A stretch of 64,000 nucleotides of DNA from Pseudomonas sp. LS1212 (GTDB taxonomy: Bacteria > Pseudomonadota > Gammaproteobacteria > Pseudomonadales > Pseudomonadaceae). How positions within the stretch are numbered: the stretch's first letter is position 1; the number at the start of each line of letters is the position of its first letter. Made by a program: the position numbers and the translations under genes. Of this stretch, positions 34,585 to 43,604 are shown piece by piece. The stretch lies in the NCBI RefSeq assembly GCF_024741815.1, contig NZ_CP102951.1:2929001-2993000 (forward strand), written 5' to 3'. Under the pieces are notes generated by a model. That model was not told the origin of the DNA, did no database searches, and saw only the letters and a list, made by a program, of their open reading frames with translations.

Positions 34585-35181
34585 ATGAGTACACCACCCG
34601 AAGCTTTCCAGGGCCGCGGCGGCAACCACGACCCCCGGGCCTTGCGCCGGCGCTGGTACGAGCAACGCAAGCGCGACTTGATTCTCGCGACCTTGCAACG
34701 CCAGCGTTACCAGCGCATTTTCGAGCCCGCCTGCGCCAGCGGCGAGTTGAGCCTGGGCCTGTCCGAGCGCTGCGACGAACTGGTGTGCATGGATGTCAGC
34801 CCCGGCGCGATCGCACAAGCGCGCCAGCGCTTGAATGGGCATGAGCACGTGCACATCCAACAAGGCCGCTTGCCGGGTGACTGGCCCGCTGGCGAGTTCG
34901 ATCTGGTGGTGCTCAGCGAATTCGGCTACTGCCTGGATCAGGATGGCTTGCTGCTGGTGATCGAACGCGCCGTCGCCAGCCTCACGACGGACGGCGCCTT
35001 GCTGGCATGCCACTGGCTGCACCCCATCGAGGGCTGCCCGCTCGATGGGCGTCAGGTGCATTTTCTGCTCGAACATTTTCTGCATTTTCACCGTACGGTA
35101 CTGCATGAAGAAACCGATTTCCTGCTCGAGTACTGGTGCCGCCGCCCCTGCGCGATCGATGTTGACGAGGGTATCTTGTGA
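34585..35181 (+). CDS. SAM-dependent methyltransferase (NodS-like class I)
   Basis: A 198-residue class I methyltransferase. The SAM-binding loop is IFEPACASGELSLGLSERC (E-x-x-C-A-S-G-E), motif II acidic residue in LVCMDVSPGAIAQARQRL, and a later EFDLVVLSEFGYCL motif. It is closest to NodS-type methyltransferases, which in pseudomonads usually sit in a cluster with a PIG-L deacetylase and a glycosyltransferase; none of these is adjacent here. GGGAGGA lies 8 bases before the start. Substrate unknown. Confidence 0.85.
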   Translation: MSTPPEAFQGRGGNHDPRALRRRWYEQRKRDLILATLQRQRYQRIFEPACASGELSLGLSERCDELVCMDVSPGAIAQARQRLNGHEHVHIQQGRLPGDWPAGEFDLVVLSEFGYCLDQDGLLLVIERAVASLTTDGALLACHWLHPIEGCPLDGRQVHFLLEHFLHFHRTVLHEETDFLLEYWCRRPCAIDVDEGIL

Positions 35182-35187
35182 GTGAGG

Positions 35188-35358
35188 TTACCCCTTGGGT
35201 TTTTCAGCGCAGTGACATTTGGCGGACGCGGTGCACGGCTCACCGTTGGGGTGATGATCGGCGCACGCCTGGCAGCAATAGTGCTTGCCATGGCGAACGA
35301 TGCCATGTTCGCCGACGTTGCAGTTGCAGCTCGGACAGTCGCAGGTACGTTCAGTCAT
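35188..35358 (-). CDS. bacterial metallothionein
   Basis: A 56-residue protein rich in Cys (10) and His, starting MTERTCDCPSCNCNVGEHG and continuing with HYCCQACADHHPNGEPC and KCHC. This is the pattern of the pseudomonad/cyanobacterial metallothionein family, which binds zinc, cadmium or copper. GGAG lies 7 bases before the ATG at 35358. The stop is 7 bases from the end of the convergent methyltransferase gene. It is short enough to be missed by ORF length filters. Confidence 0.93.
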   Translation of the reverse strand: MTERTCDCPSCNCNVGEHGIVRHGKHYCCQACADHHPNGEPCTASAKCHCAEKPKG

Positions 35359-35587
35359 GATCGGACTCCGTGGTGTCAGGTGGTCCCGAAGCGTCGTACA
35401 GCAGCGCTCGTGAACTAATAACTATAGCGGCTGCCTATTGAAGCATTGACCCCCTGGCCTGCCAAATCACTCCTTCGCGACGCCCTTTCGTCCCTGCCCT
35501 ACAATAAAACATGAAACCCTTGGCGCGCCGTGGTCTCAAAGGAGCATCAGGCAGCGTTCGCGCGTCGCGCCCGTTCGGGAGGTTCTC

Positions 35588-36202
35588 ATGACAGCGCATT
35601 TCGTAAAGCTCTTCACCCACCCCAACTTCGCCTGGACAGAAATCCGCGAGGAAGAGGAACACCACCCCCGCCACTACCTGGGCCATCTGCTGCTTTTGTC
35701 CCTGATTCCTGCGGTGTGCCTGTTCATCGGCACGACTCTCGTGGGCTGGGGGCTGGCGGAGAATGAAACCGTGAAGCTGAGCCAGGCCAGTGCCTTGCAG
35801 CTCAGCGGTCTGTTGTACCTGACCATTCTGGCCGGGGTGGTGATCATGGGCTTGTTCATCCGCTGGATGTCGAGGACCTTCGATGCTCGCCCGACCGCCA
35901 ATCAATGCATCGGTTTCGTCGCCTACACGGCTACTCCGTTTTTTGTCGCCGGCGTTACCGGCCTGTACCCGGAGCGCTGGCTGGCAGTGACCCTGCTGGG
36001 GCTCGCGTCGATCTACTCGACCTTCCTGCTGTACACAGGCTTGCCGACGTTCATGCGCGTGCGCAAGGAAGAAGGCCTGTTGTTCTCGACCTGCACCTGG
36101 GGCGTAGGCCTGCTGGTGCTGGTCACGATGCTGGTCTTGATGATCCTGATCTGGTTCAACGTATTGACGCCTGAGTACATGCGGCCACCGGTGACCAGTT
36201 AA
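35588..36202 (+). CDS. YIP1 family membrane protein
   Basis: A 204-residue protein with five hydrophobic helices (LGHLLLLSLIPAVCLFIGTTLVGWGL, LSGLLYLTILAGVVIMGLFI, IGFVAYTATPFFVAGVTGLYP, LAVTLLGLASIYSTFLLYTGLPTFM and LLVLVTMLVLMILIWFNVL-type segments). The layout matches YIP1-domain proteins of bacteria, with an N-terminal LFTHPNFAWTEIREEEEH region. GGGAGG precedes the ATG at 35588. The function is unknown. Convergent with the CHAT gene, 24 bases away. Confidence 0.85.
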   Translation: MTAHFVKLFTHPNFAWTEIREEEEHHPRHYLGHLLLLSLIPAVCLFIGTTLVGWGLAENETVKLSQASALQLSGLLYLTILAGVVIMGLFIRWMSRTFDARPTANQCIGFVAYTATPFFVAGVTGLYPERWLAVTLLGLASIYSTFLLYTGLPTFMRVRKEEGLLFSTCTWGVGLLVLVTMLVLMILIWFNVLTPEYMRPPVTS

Positions 36203-36226
36203 ATGCCGGGCGCGCGGAGGTAAGAG

Positions 36227-39200
36227 TTACTTGCCCTTGGGCTTGCCAGCCCTGGATCTTGCGCGTGCTGTTGCCGTAGTGCCTGGTCGTGCCGGCTCGG
36301 CGGTGGCCTCGGCGGCCGCCTTGAACGGCAGGTCGCATGCCAGCACCTCGAGCCGGTCGCCCTTTTGCAGGGCCTCGGCCAGGCTTTCCAGCGTCTGGGC
36401 CTTGTGTAAGTCGCCCTTGCCGCCGCGTAAAGAGAGGAAACTGGCCAACAGGCCCAGCTGCTTGACCACCGAATCGAACTGGCGAACCGAGGCACGCTGG
36501 CCTTGCAAGGCGTCCCAATAGAGATTGCACAGCCCCGCCACTTCGTTATCGGCAACCACGCCCTTGGCCTGCGGCAGGTTGCCGGTCAACAGCCAGCCCG
36601 CCACGGCCGCATCGGCCGACATCACGGCATCGAAGAAATCGAAGCCGTTCTGGAAGCGCACCCGCGCAGCCGTCTGGCAGCGCACCACGTCACTCGGGTC
36701 GGCATGCACATTCCCCAGCAAGGCATCGAGTTGCAAACGGTTTATGCGCGCATAGGGGTTCCAGCCGGGCATGTTCGGGTCGCCCTCGCCCAGTGCATAG
36801 GCATCCCGGGCCTTGATCAGGATTGGTTCCACGACCTTCCACGGCTTGCTCGCCATCCACAGGATGACCGCCTTGCGCTTGTAGGCGCTGCCCAGAATCG
36901 CCTGGCGCTCTGAATGCACGACATCGCAACTCTGGACGTCGTCCGGGCTGTCTGGATGGGGGCTGGCGAGCTTGATCAGCGCAGCCGCACGGGCAATGGC
37001 CGCGTTGATCAACACCAGGGCCGAATCGGCCATCTCCCTGGCGATGCTTTCATCCTCGGCGCGCGCGGTCTTGCGCAGCAGTTGTGCCTGTTCTGCCAGT
37101 GCCTGTGCCCGACGCGCCTCGATATTGATCAGTTGTTCGACCGACCGCAGCGGCACGATGGCCCGGGCAAAGTCCGCCGCAATCGACTGTAACAGCGCCG
37201 TGCAAGCGGCTTCGTAGCCCTGCTGGCCGCATTCGCTGTAAAGCAACCCAAGCGTGTATTGAACTTCGGGCATCTGCGCCCATTGTGGTGGCAAGGTCCG
37301 CAGCCGTTGGGCTACCCGCCGCGACAGCGTCTCAAAGTCGAACCGGGCAGTTCCCGCGCATGGCGCCAGTGCGGCCAGCCGAATGCGCTCGAGCCAATCG
37401 AGCAGTTCTTCCGGTGCTCGCAGGGGCACATCGAGTTTGATATCGCCGGGCAGTAGCTTGAGCTGGAAGGATGGATCGCCATAGGCCTGGTAGGCACCCC
37501 AGGTATTGCAGCCGGCATGGCTGTCGAGGGTCGACAGGCGCGCATGGCTGATCGCCGCGCCAAAGCTGTCGCCATGCATGGCCATGCGCATGAAGAAGGT
37601 TTCGGCGAAGGTCTTGGCCGCCTCGTCGCCTACTTCCCAACCGGCTGCAACGACGCACCGCACGCCCATGTTGATCAGTTCCCGGGCCAGGCTTGCGGCC
37701 AGGCGATTGTCGTTCTTGCCATATTCCTCCACCTTGGCCAGGTGACAACAACTGAGAAAGACCAGGTCGGGAACGATTTCCATGCGATCGATTTCAGCCG
37801 CGGTCAGCAACAGCCCGTCGGACAGCACCACGCCGCTGCGATAGATACCGTCGGCACCGGCCTTGCCGAAAATGCCATGGGCAGAGATAACCAGTACCCG
37901 ATAAGGCCGGGCAAAGAGTTGCGTGAACACCTCGCCTGCCCCGGCGCCGGAGCTGACCGGGTATGTGGTATAGCCTGCACCCTCAAGCACATGGGCAACG
38001 GCTTCACCTTCTTTTTCTGCGCCATCAAGGGTCTGCAGTCTGTCTTCCTGTGGTGCGCCTGTGGGCGTCACTCGTTGCTTCCAATCCGCCCCTCCGAACT
38101 GGGTGTAGTAACCCTCGGTGCTGGGGTTGGCTATGACGCAGGCGGTCATGCTGTCGGTACGTATCACCTGGCGGCGGAAACGCTCGGTGATGAACTGCCG
38201 GATCATGCGGGTGCGCTTGATCAGCGGTTCGCCATCGGCTTCGAGCATCTCCCACGGCAAGTTGGCACTGCTTTCGTCGACCATCAGGATAAGGTTGCGC
38301 GAGCGACGTACCGAGGACTTGAACTCCAGCGGCAGCAGCAGCTGGAACAAGGTGTTCCCGAAAAAGGAATGCTTTTGGTAGTCCGTGCAGCCTCGCCCTT
38401 TCAGTGCGCTGTCGACCAGTTTTTCCACCAGCCCCGGCTGGCGCTGTTCGACCAGCGCTTCTACCCGCGCCTTTTCGCCCATGTAGGCAAAGCGAAAGCT
38501 CCTGGCGCGCAGCAAAACCGGCGCCGTCGTCCCATCATGGCTCGGCGTGCCGTCGATAAGGTCGTCGCTGCTGACAGACAGGCGCGGCCAGTAGTCGCTG
38601 AAAGGGTTGACGCTCAGGCGCTGACGAACGCCTTCGCCGTATTGCAACTCGTCCGCCAACTCCAGTTTGGTTTCCAGTTGCGAGAGTTCTGTCACCAGGT
38701 TCTTGTCCAGTTCGCTGACGGCATAGGCAGCCGAAATCGCGGTATCGCGGAAGACTTCGACCATCTCCAGGCGCGAGATGAATGCCTGGGTCGCGCCCCG
38801 CTCCGCCGCGCCGGCGGCGAAATCGCGATTGGCCAGAAGCACGCCCAGCACCACCGCTTTTACCGAGTCGCCAATGCTCAATTGTGCACTGGAGTTGGTG
38901 CCGATCAGCAGACTCGCCAGGCGCAACGACAAGGCCGAACCTTGCGCGAGGGAAGTCGACTCGCTCTGCTCTTTTCCATAGAAATCAGAGGCATGCAGCA
39001 AATACCTCAAAACACCTGCACGAACGGCCTGGGTCACGCCTTCGGACGACAGCGTGCCCATTTCCCCCAGGCCGACGATCAAGGCGCCGCGCCCGGTCTG
39101 GCGCAGGTGCTCTTCAGCCGAGCGTGGCATCAGCACCACCGTGGCATTGCCCAGCTCACCGGAATGAATGCCGAGCCGCTGGCGATGGCTGAGGGCACCG

Positions 39201-42200
39201 TTGACCAGGGTTTGATCGATCACAGCTTCAGCACCGGCAATCGGGTCGCCGCGGTAGTGGCCGCACATGATCGGGACTTGCACGAAACTCAAATCCATCG
39301 CTTTTACAATGACTTGCAACACCTTCTTCTTGCGACTTCGAAGCATGCTGCCGCGGCTGCCGAGCATCCGGCTGACCAATTCCTGATCCGTTGGGTAGGC
39401 CGGGGGCCCGCCGCGGTAAATGATCAGGGGAGCACGCTGCTCTTCACCCCGGCTCACCGGCAGCCGGCCCAGCTTGTTGGGTACGCCCTTGCTCAACAGC
39501 GCCTGGATCTCGCTGAAAAACTCCGTGGTATTGGTCAGCCCGCCATGATCGACGGGCATGTACCAGTAACGTTCCTCCGGCAGATTCTGCAAGCGGCCCG
39601 AGCGCCAGGTCACCGAGCCATCGCCATTGGGGGTACCCCGCATCATCACCCGCACGGGCTTGCTGCCCTCATTGACGATTTGCACGCCGCAAGCGGTGTT
39701 GTCGGCCTTGCCGAAGACATAGGCAATGCGCTCGTGGTCCAGGTCGACCCAATGGCAATCCTGCATATCCCGCCAGAACCCTCGGGCTTCATCCAGCGCG
39801 GCTTGACCGGGACGCCCACCGAGGTTGTTGCCGAACCAGAAGTCGTCGTTCAACCGGGCCAGGCGCAACCAGCTGTTTTCCTGATAGAAGTCCACCACGG
39901 CAGGCCCGGCGGCGTCCTCGAAACCGGGTGCCGGCAACAGGTGCAGCGCGCCTGGAAAGCCGGCGACGACATTGAGTATGTCTTGCAGGTTATGCGTGAC
40001 ATCGACCCGGGCCAGCATGCGCATGGTATCGGCTTGGCCGAGCAAGGTTTCCACGAAGGAATAGGAGCCCTGGTTCGGCGTACCGAGCATCAGCAGGCGG
40101 CCACCGGGACGCGCCACCAATTCGGGCCAAAGGGTCTTGTCGGCGGCAAAGGCCGCCCGCACCAGCAGTCCGCCCATGCTGTGGGCGAGGATTCTGACCG
40201 GTTGATCCGGGTGGGCCGTCAAGGCCTTGCGCATGACCGACGCCAGTCCCTTGCCCAACGTGGCAATGGGCTGGCGCCAGTCGTAGTCATGGATGATCAC
40301 CTGATGGCTGAGCTGCAGGTGCTCGATCAACTTTGCATAGGTCAGCGTAACGAGACCGTCCTTGCTGACGGTTCTGCGACTGGTCATGGCGATTCTGGGC
40401 AAACTGCCGGTCGCCAGACCCAGCGGGTCGAGCCAGACCCGATTGCCATCGGCCGCCAAGTGGCTGCCCATGATGCCCGGCAGGAAGATCAATACGGGCC
40501 TGGCAGTGGCGACCGGCGCCTCGCCCCGTTCCTTCGACACCTCGATGGCGGGCTCCAGGTCCGGCAAGGCCAGTGGCTCTTGCCAGGGTGCCCGGGCCTG
40601 CGGCGTTGCGTCCAGCAGCCAGGCCCCGAGGGCGTTGGGCAGTGGCAGGTTCAGATACTTCACATCGTCGCGAAAGTAGCGGAAATGATTGACCTGGGCG
40701 CTGTGAACGAAAATGGCCCGCGCATCCGTCACGCGGCTCAGAATGCCGCCATACATGGAGTCGGTATCCACGACCAGGTCATTGCGCGCCCGATCGAAAA
40801 ACGCCCAGTCGACGAACATCACCCCAACGCGTTGCAGTACCCCCGCCCCGGCGGCTTCGATGTCCCCGGCGATCACCGCTATTCTCACCGACGGCGAAAC
40901 CCTTGCCCGCCCCAACAGCATACCCATCGGCGCTTCAGGCAACATGGCCTCGATGCCCGGTACCGTCTGGGGTTCCAGGCGCTTATCGGCGATTTCCAGC
41001 ACCACCCGGCTGAGAAACTTGAGCCCGGCATCGGCCAGTTCCCTGGCCTTGGCCCCCGCTACCGGCGTTGCCACCAGCCCGGCGGCAGCCCCGATGCTCC
41101 AGGCTCCAAATCTGCGGACCAGCCCGAGCAGGCAGGACAGAAACACGTCCAGGTTATCGGACAGCAAGGCCGTGCCCCGCGCCGGGGCTGCCACGCGCAC
41201 ATAGCGCCCGACCTGCAGGTTCTTTTGCTTGAGCAGGTCGACCAGTTGACGCAGTTTGGCCTGTTCTTCGGCGGCCACTTGTTCGCGTTCACTGGCCAGG
41301 GCCGTGTTCTCCCGCTCACGCTCGGCCTCGTCAGGCCTGGGGTTGCTGCGGTAACGCTCGATCAATTCGCCCAGGCCCTTGTCGGAGGGGTCCAGGCACA
41401 GCAAATCGCCGATCAGCCCGCCGCGCGAGTGGGTCACGATATTGAGCCGCGTGCCAGGCGCCAGCGTGTTGACCAACGCCAACGCGTTGTCGATCGGGCT
41501 TTCGGAGAAGGTCCGGTGCTCGAAGCCGAATATGCGTTGGCCAAACGTGTTTTGCAGGGCTCTCCAGGCGCCGGTTCCCGGCAAATCGCCAAAGCTGCCC
41601 AGCGTGTGGGAGCCGGTGCCGTGAATGAACACCAGCAGCGGCCCGGATTGCGCGGCCTCTTCCAGGCGCGCGTCGAGCGGCGCATGGAGGTCCTGGGGCT
41701 TGAGCAGCCCGCCATCCCAGCGATAAAGCCCCGGCTCGCCCGCCAGGCTTTTCTCCACAACGGCCATCAAGACCTTGGCGCTGCGGCGCGCCGCCCAATC
41801 GATCACCACCCCGCCGAGCGCGTCGGTGATCTGCTCCCGGGCCGCAGCAGTGATGGCATCCTCGGTCAGGGCAAGTTCGGTGATTTGCTGCCAGACCCAG
41901 CCGAGGGCGCCCCGGCCGACATCCTGGCTGTCGCGCAAACGCGCGAAGTCGATGACGCCATCCTCATCGACCAGCTCGGGACGGCTACGGCGCAACTGAG
42001 CCACGAGCGTATCGGTGCGGATGAAAATCGTCGTCCCATCCGTTGCTTCGAGCGCCAGCAGGCCCTGGTTGCTGGAGAGTACCTCGGTGTGGGGCGCATC
42101 GCCGCTGCGGCTGGCCGGGGCCAACTGCCAGGTGCGCTTGACCTGCACATTGCCCAACAAGCTGATGCCAGCCCCGCCCTGGCTCCGACTTCCCGGCACG

Positions 42201-42298
42201 GTCAAGGCTTGCGGTAACGTCCCGCCGGTGGATCCCGCGCGCGACAACGGCAATTTCAACGCTGGTTGCGGCTCGCTACCCACATCGGTCGGTTTCAT
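36227..42298 (-). CDS. giant CHAT protease with two alpha/beta-hydrolase domains
   Basis: A 2023-residue cytoplasmic protein with at least four regions. About residues 215-470: an alpha/beta-hydrolase of the DUF7379 kind (FIHGTGSHTLG; nucleophile Ser291 in THSRGGL). About 595-830: a second hydrolase, LCAT/PGAP-like (FLPGIMGSHL; Ser707 in AHSMGGLLV). About 970-1215: a conserved domain with GHYRGDPI and GLGEMGTL seen in CHAT proteins. About 1320-1620: a CHAT caspase-like protease with LPWEML, His1474 in ISAHG and Cys1518 in LSCCHL, ending AYGDPSFQL. The tail is helical, TPR-like. The ATG at 42298 follows GGAGG; an earlier ATG at 42343 lacks a site. Divergent from a TIR/nSTAND operon. Probable effector protease of a conflict system (inference). 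Confidence 0.88.
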   Translation of the reverse strand: MKPTDVGSEPQPALKLPLSRAGSTGGTLPQALTVPGSRSQGGAGISLLGNVQVKRTWQLAPASRSGDAPHTEVLSSNQGLLALEATDGTTIFIRTDTLVAQLRRSRPELVDEDGVIDFARLRDSQDVGRGALGWVWQQITELALTEDAITAAAREQITDALGGVVIDWAARRSAKVLMAVVEKSLAGEPGLYRWDGGLLKPQDLHAPLDARLEEAAQSGPLLVFIHGTGSHTLGSFGDLPGTGAWRALQNTFGQRIFGFEHRTFSESPIDNALALVNTLAPGTRLNIVTHSRGGLIGDLLCLDPSDKGLGELIERYRSNPRPDEAERERENTALASEREQVAAEEQAKLRQLVDLLKQKNLQVGRYVRVAAPARGTALLSDNLDVFLSCLLGLVRRFGAWSIGAAAGLVATPVAGAKARELADAGLKFLSRVVLEIADKRLEPQTVPGIEAMLPEAPMGMLLGRARVSPSVRIAVIAGDIEAAGAGVLQRVGVMFVDWAFFDRARNDLVVDTDSMYGGILSRVTDARAIFVHSAQVNHFRYFRDDVKYLNLPLPNALGAWLLDATPQARAPWQEPLALPDLEPAIEVSKERGEAPVATARPVLIFLPGIMGSHLAADGNRVWLDPLGLATGSLPRIAMTSRRTVSKDGLVTLTYAKLIEHLQLSHQVIIHDYDWRQPIATLGKGLASVMRKALTAHPDQPVRILAHSMGGLLVRAAFAADKTLWPELVARPGGRLLMLGTPNQGSYSFVETLLGQADTMRMLARVDVTHNLQDILNVVAGFPGALHLLPAPGFEDAAGPAVVDFYQENSWLRLARLNDDFWFGNNLGGRPGQAALDEARGFWRDMQDCHWVDLDHERIAYVFGKADNTACGVQIVNEGSKPVRVMMRGTPNGDGSVTWRSGRLQNLPEERYWYMPVDHGGLTNTTEFFSEIQALLSKGVPNKLGRLPVSRGEEQRAPLIIYRGGPPAYPTDQELVSRMLGSRGSMLRSRKKKVLQVIVKAMDLSFVQVPIMCGHYRGDPIAGAEAVIDQTLVNGALSHRQRLGIHSGELGNATVVLMPRSAEEHLRQTGRGALIVGLGEMGTLSSEGVTQAVRAGVLRYLLHASDFYGKEQSESTSLAQGSALSLRLASLLIGTNSSAQLSIGDSVKAVVLGVLLANRDFAAGAAERGATQAFISRLEMVEVFRDTAISAAYAVSELDKNLVTELSQLETKLELADELQYGEGVRQRLSVNPFSDYWPRLSVSSDDLIDGTPSHDGTTAPVLLRARSFRFAYMGEKARVEALVEQRQPGLVEKLVDSALKGRGCTDYQKHSFFGNTLFQLLLPLEFKSSVRRSRNLILMVDESSANLPWEMLEADGEPLIKRTRMIRQFITERFRRQVIRTDSMTACVIANPSTEGYYTQFGGADWKQRVTPTGAPQEDRLQTLDGAEKEGEAVAHVLEGAGYTTYPVSSGAGAGEVFTQLFARPYRVLVISAHGIFGKAGADGIYRSGVVLSDGLLLTAAEIDRMEIVPDLVFLSCCHLAKVEEYGKNDNRLAASLARELINMGVRCVVAAGWEVGDEAAKTFAETFFMRMAMHGDSFGAAISHARLSTLDSHAGCNTWGAYQAYGDPSFQLKLLPGDIKLDVPLRAPEELLDWLERIRLAALAPCAGTARFDFETLSRRVAQRLRTLPPQWAQMPEVQYTLGLLYSECGQQGYEAACTALLQSIAADFARAIVPLRSVEQLINIEARRAQALAEQAQLLRKTARAEDESIAREMADSALVLINAAIARAAALIKLASPHPDSPDDVQSCDVVHSERQAILGSAYKRKAVILWMASKPWKVVEPILIKARDAYALGEGDPNMPGWNPYARINRLQLDALLGNVHADPSDVVRCQTAARVRFQNGFDFFDAVMSADAAVAGWLLTGNLPQAKGVVADNEVAGLCNLYWDALQGQRASVRQFDSVVKQLGLLASFLSLRGGKGDLHKAQTLESLAEALQKGDRLEVLACDLPFKAAAEATAEPARPGTTATARARSRAGKPKGK

Positions 42299-42500
42299 GA
42301 CCTGCGCCTCCACGGCGGTTGGGTGGGCGTAAACGTGCCCCATTAACTAAAGTCCAAACGAGGGGGTATTTCAAGCCAACCCCCCTGTCTACAGGGTTTG
42401 AAGGAGACTTGTACTAGAATGAATCTGTGCATTTCCCAAAAATGCCCACCACCGGGGTCACGCCCGCCCCGTCACTGGATCCCTCCCAAAGGGGATTTGT

Positions 42501-43604
42501 ATGGCTTATGTGGGACTTCCCTTCGCCCATGACCTGTTCGTCAGCTACAGCCACGGCGATGACGGTGCCGGCGCGGCCTATCTGCAGCCCTGGTCGGCAG
42601 CCTTTGTCAAAGCGCTGGAACAGGAACTGCGCGTGGAGCGCAAGTTTCGCCTGGATCTGAGGATTTTTCTGGACAGGGACCATCGCCCCGGCCAGGGCGT
42701 GGACCCCATGTCGCCCCTGACCGAGCAGTTGCGGCGCCAGATCAGCGACTCGGCCCTGCTGGTGGTGCTGATGTCCCCCGACTACCTGGCTTCGACCTGG
42801 TGCACCGAAGAACGCAATTGGTGGTGCGAGCACCAGAAACAGCTCGGCCTGCCGCTGGATGAACGGATTGCGGTGGTCAAGATCTGGCCGACCGAGCCCG
42901 AGCCGTGGCCGGCGTCGTTGGCGGACTCACGCGGGCACCCCCTGGTGGGCTTCACCTTCCACAGTTCGGTCAGCGGCGCTATACGGCCCCTGGGCTGGAC
43001 TGAAGTACCCGGGACCTTCGGCAGTGATTTCCGCAAGGAACTGCTCGGGATCGTCGGCCAACTCGCCCCCAGGCTCACAGCGCTCAAGATCCGTCTCGAC
43101 GAGCGTCTGCGCGCAGCAGCCGAAGTCACCCGACTGGCTCAGGCAGGTGGACAATCGATCTATCTGCACGGGCGTGCCGATCAGGCCCTGGCGTGGGAGA
43201 AAGCCGGCATTACCCTCACCGACAGTGGTTACCTCGTGGTCCCGGGCAGCCCTGACGCCGTCAAGGACGACCCGCAGAAAATCAACGAAGTGCGCGAACA
43301 ACGGGTGGAAATGCTCAGCTCGTGCGATGCGCTGTTGCTGCTGGGTACCGCCGATGGCCGGGCGCTGGATGCCGACCTGGTGGTGGTCGGCAAGCATGAT
43401 CGGCAATCGGCGCGCTCGCGCTCCAATCGTCTGCTGCCCTGTGGCCTGCTCAATACCGTGGGGCCGGCCATCACCACGCCGGTACGCACAGCCACTGCAC
43501 GCATCGTCCAGGCCGACTGGATCGACGGGACCCTCGAGAACTGGACCGGGCAAGTCCAGCAATGGCTGCTGGAAAAAAGTGCACAGCTGGAGCCCAAGAC
43601 ATGA
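42501..43604 (+). CDS. TIR-domain protein with second C-terminal domain
   Basis: A 367-residue protein. Residues 1-170 are a TIR domain: DLFVSYSHGDD opens it, and SPDYLASTWCTEE carries the conserved W-C-x-x-E with Glu104 as the probable NADase residue. Residues about 195-350 form a second alpha/beta domain (GRADQALAWEKAGITL, CDALLLLGTADGRAL) that I do not recognise. AAGGGGA precedes the ATG. The stop overlaps the start of the nSTAND1 ATPase gene as ATGA, so the two are translationally coupled. Bacterial TIRs often deplete NAD+ or make signalling nucleotides on infection; that role is inference here. Confidence 0.87.
   Translation: MAYVGLPFAHDLFVSYSHGDDGAGAAYLQPWSAAFVKALEQELRVERKFRLDLRIFLDRDHRPGQGVDPMSPLTEQLRRQISDSALLVVLMSPDYLASTWCTEERNWWCEHQKQLGLPLDERIAVVKIWPTEPEPWPASLADSRGHPLVGFTFHSSVSGAIRPLGWTEVPGTFGSDFRKELLGIVGQLAPRLTALKIRLDERLRAAAEVTRLAQAGGQSIYLHGRADQALAWEKAGITLTDSGYLVVPGSPDAVKDDPQKINEVREQRVEMLSSCDALLLLGTADGRALDADLVVVGKHDRQSARSRSNRLLPCGLLNTVGPAITTPVRTATARIVQADWIDGTLENWTGQVQQWLLEKSAQLEPKT

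Noticed and set aside
35178..35360. A 60-codon plus-strand frame opposite the metallothionein
   Set aside because: Shadow of the Cys-rich minus-strand ORF; the plus frame has no ribosome site.
37517..42217. A 1566-codon open frame on the plus strand across the CHAT gene
   Set aside because: It is the antisense shadow of the CHAT gene in GC-rich DNA. The minus-strand product has clear hydrolase and CHAT motifs; the plus-strand product is low-complexity and rich in His, Gln and Arg, with no domain or ribosome site.
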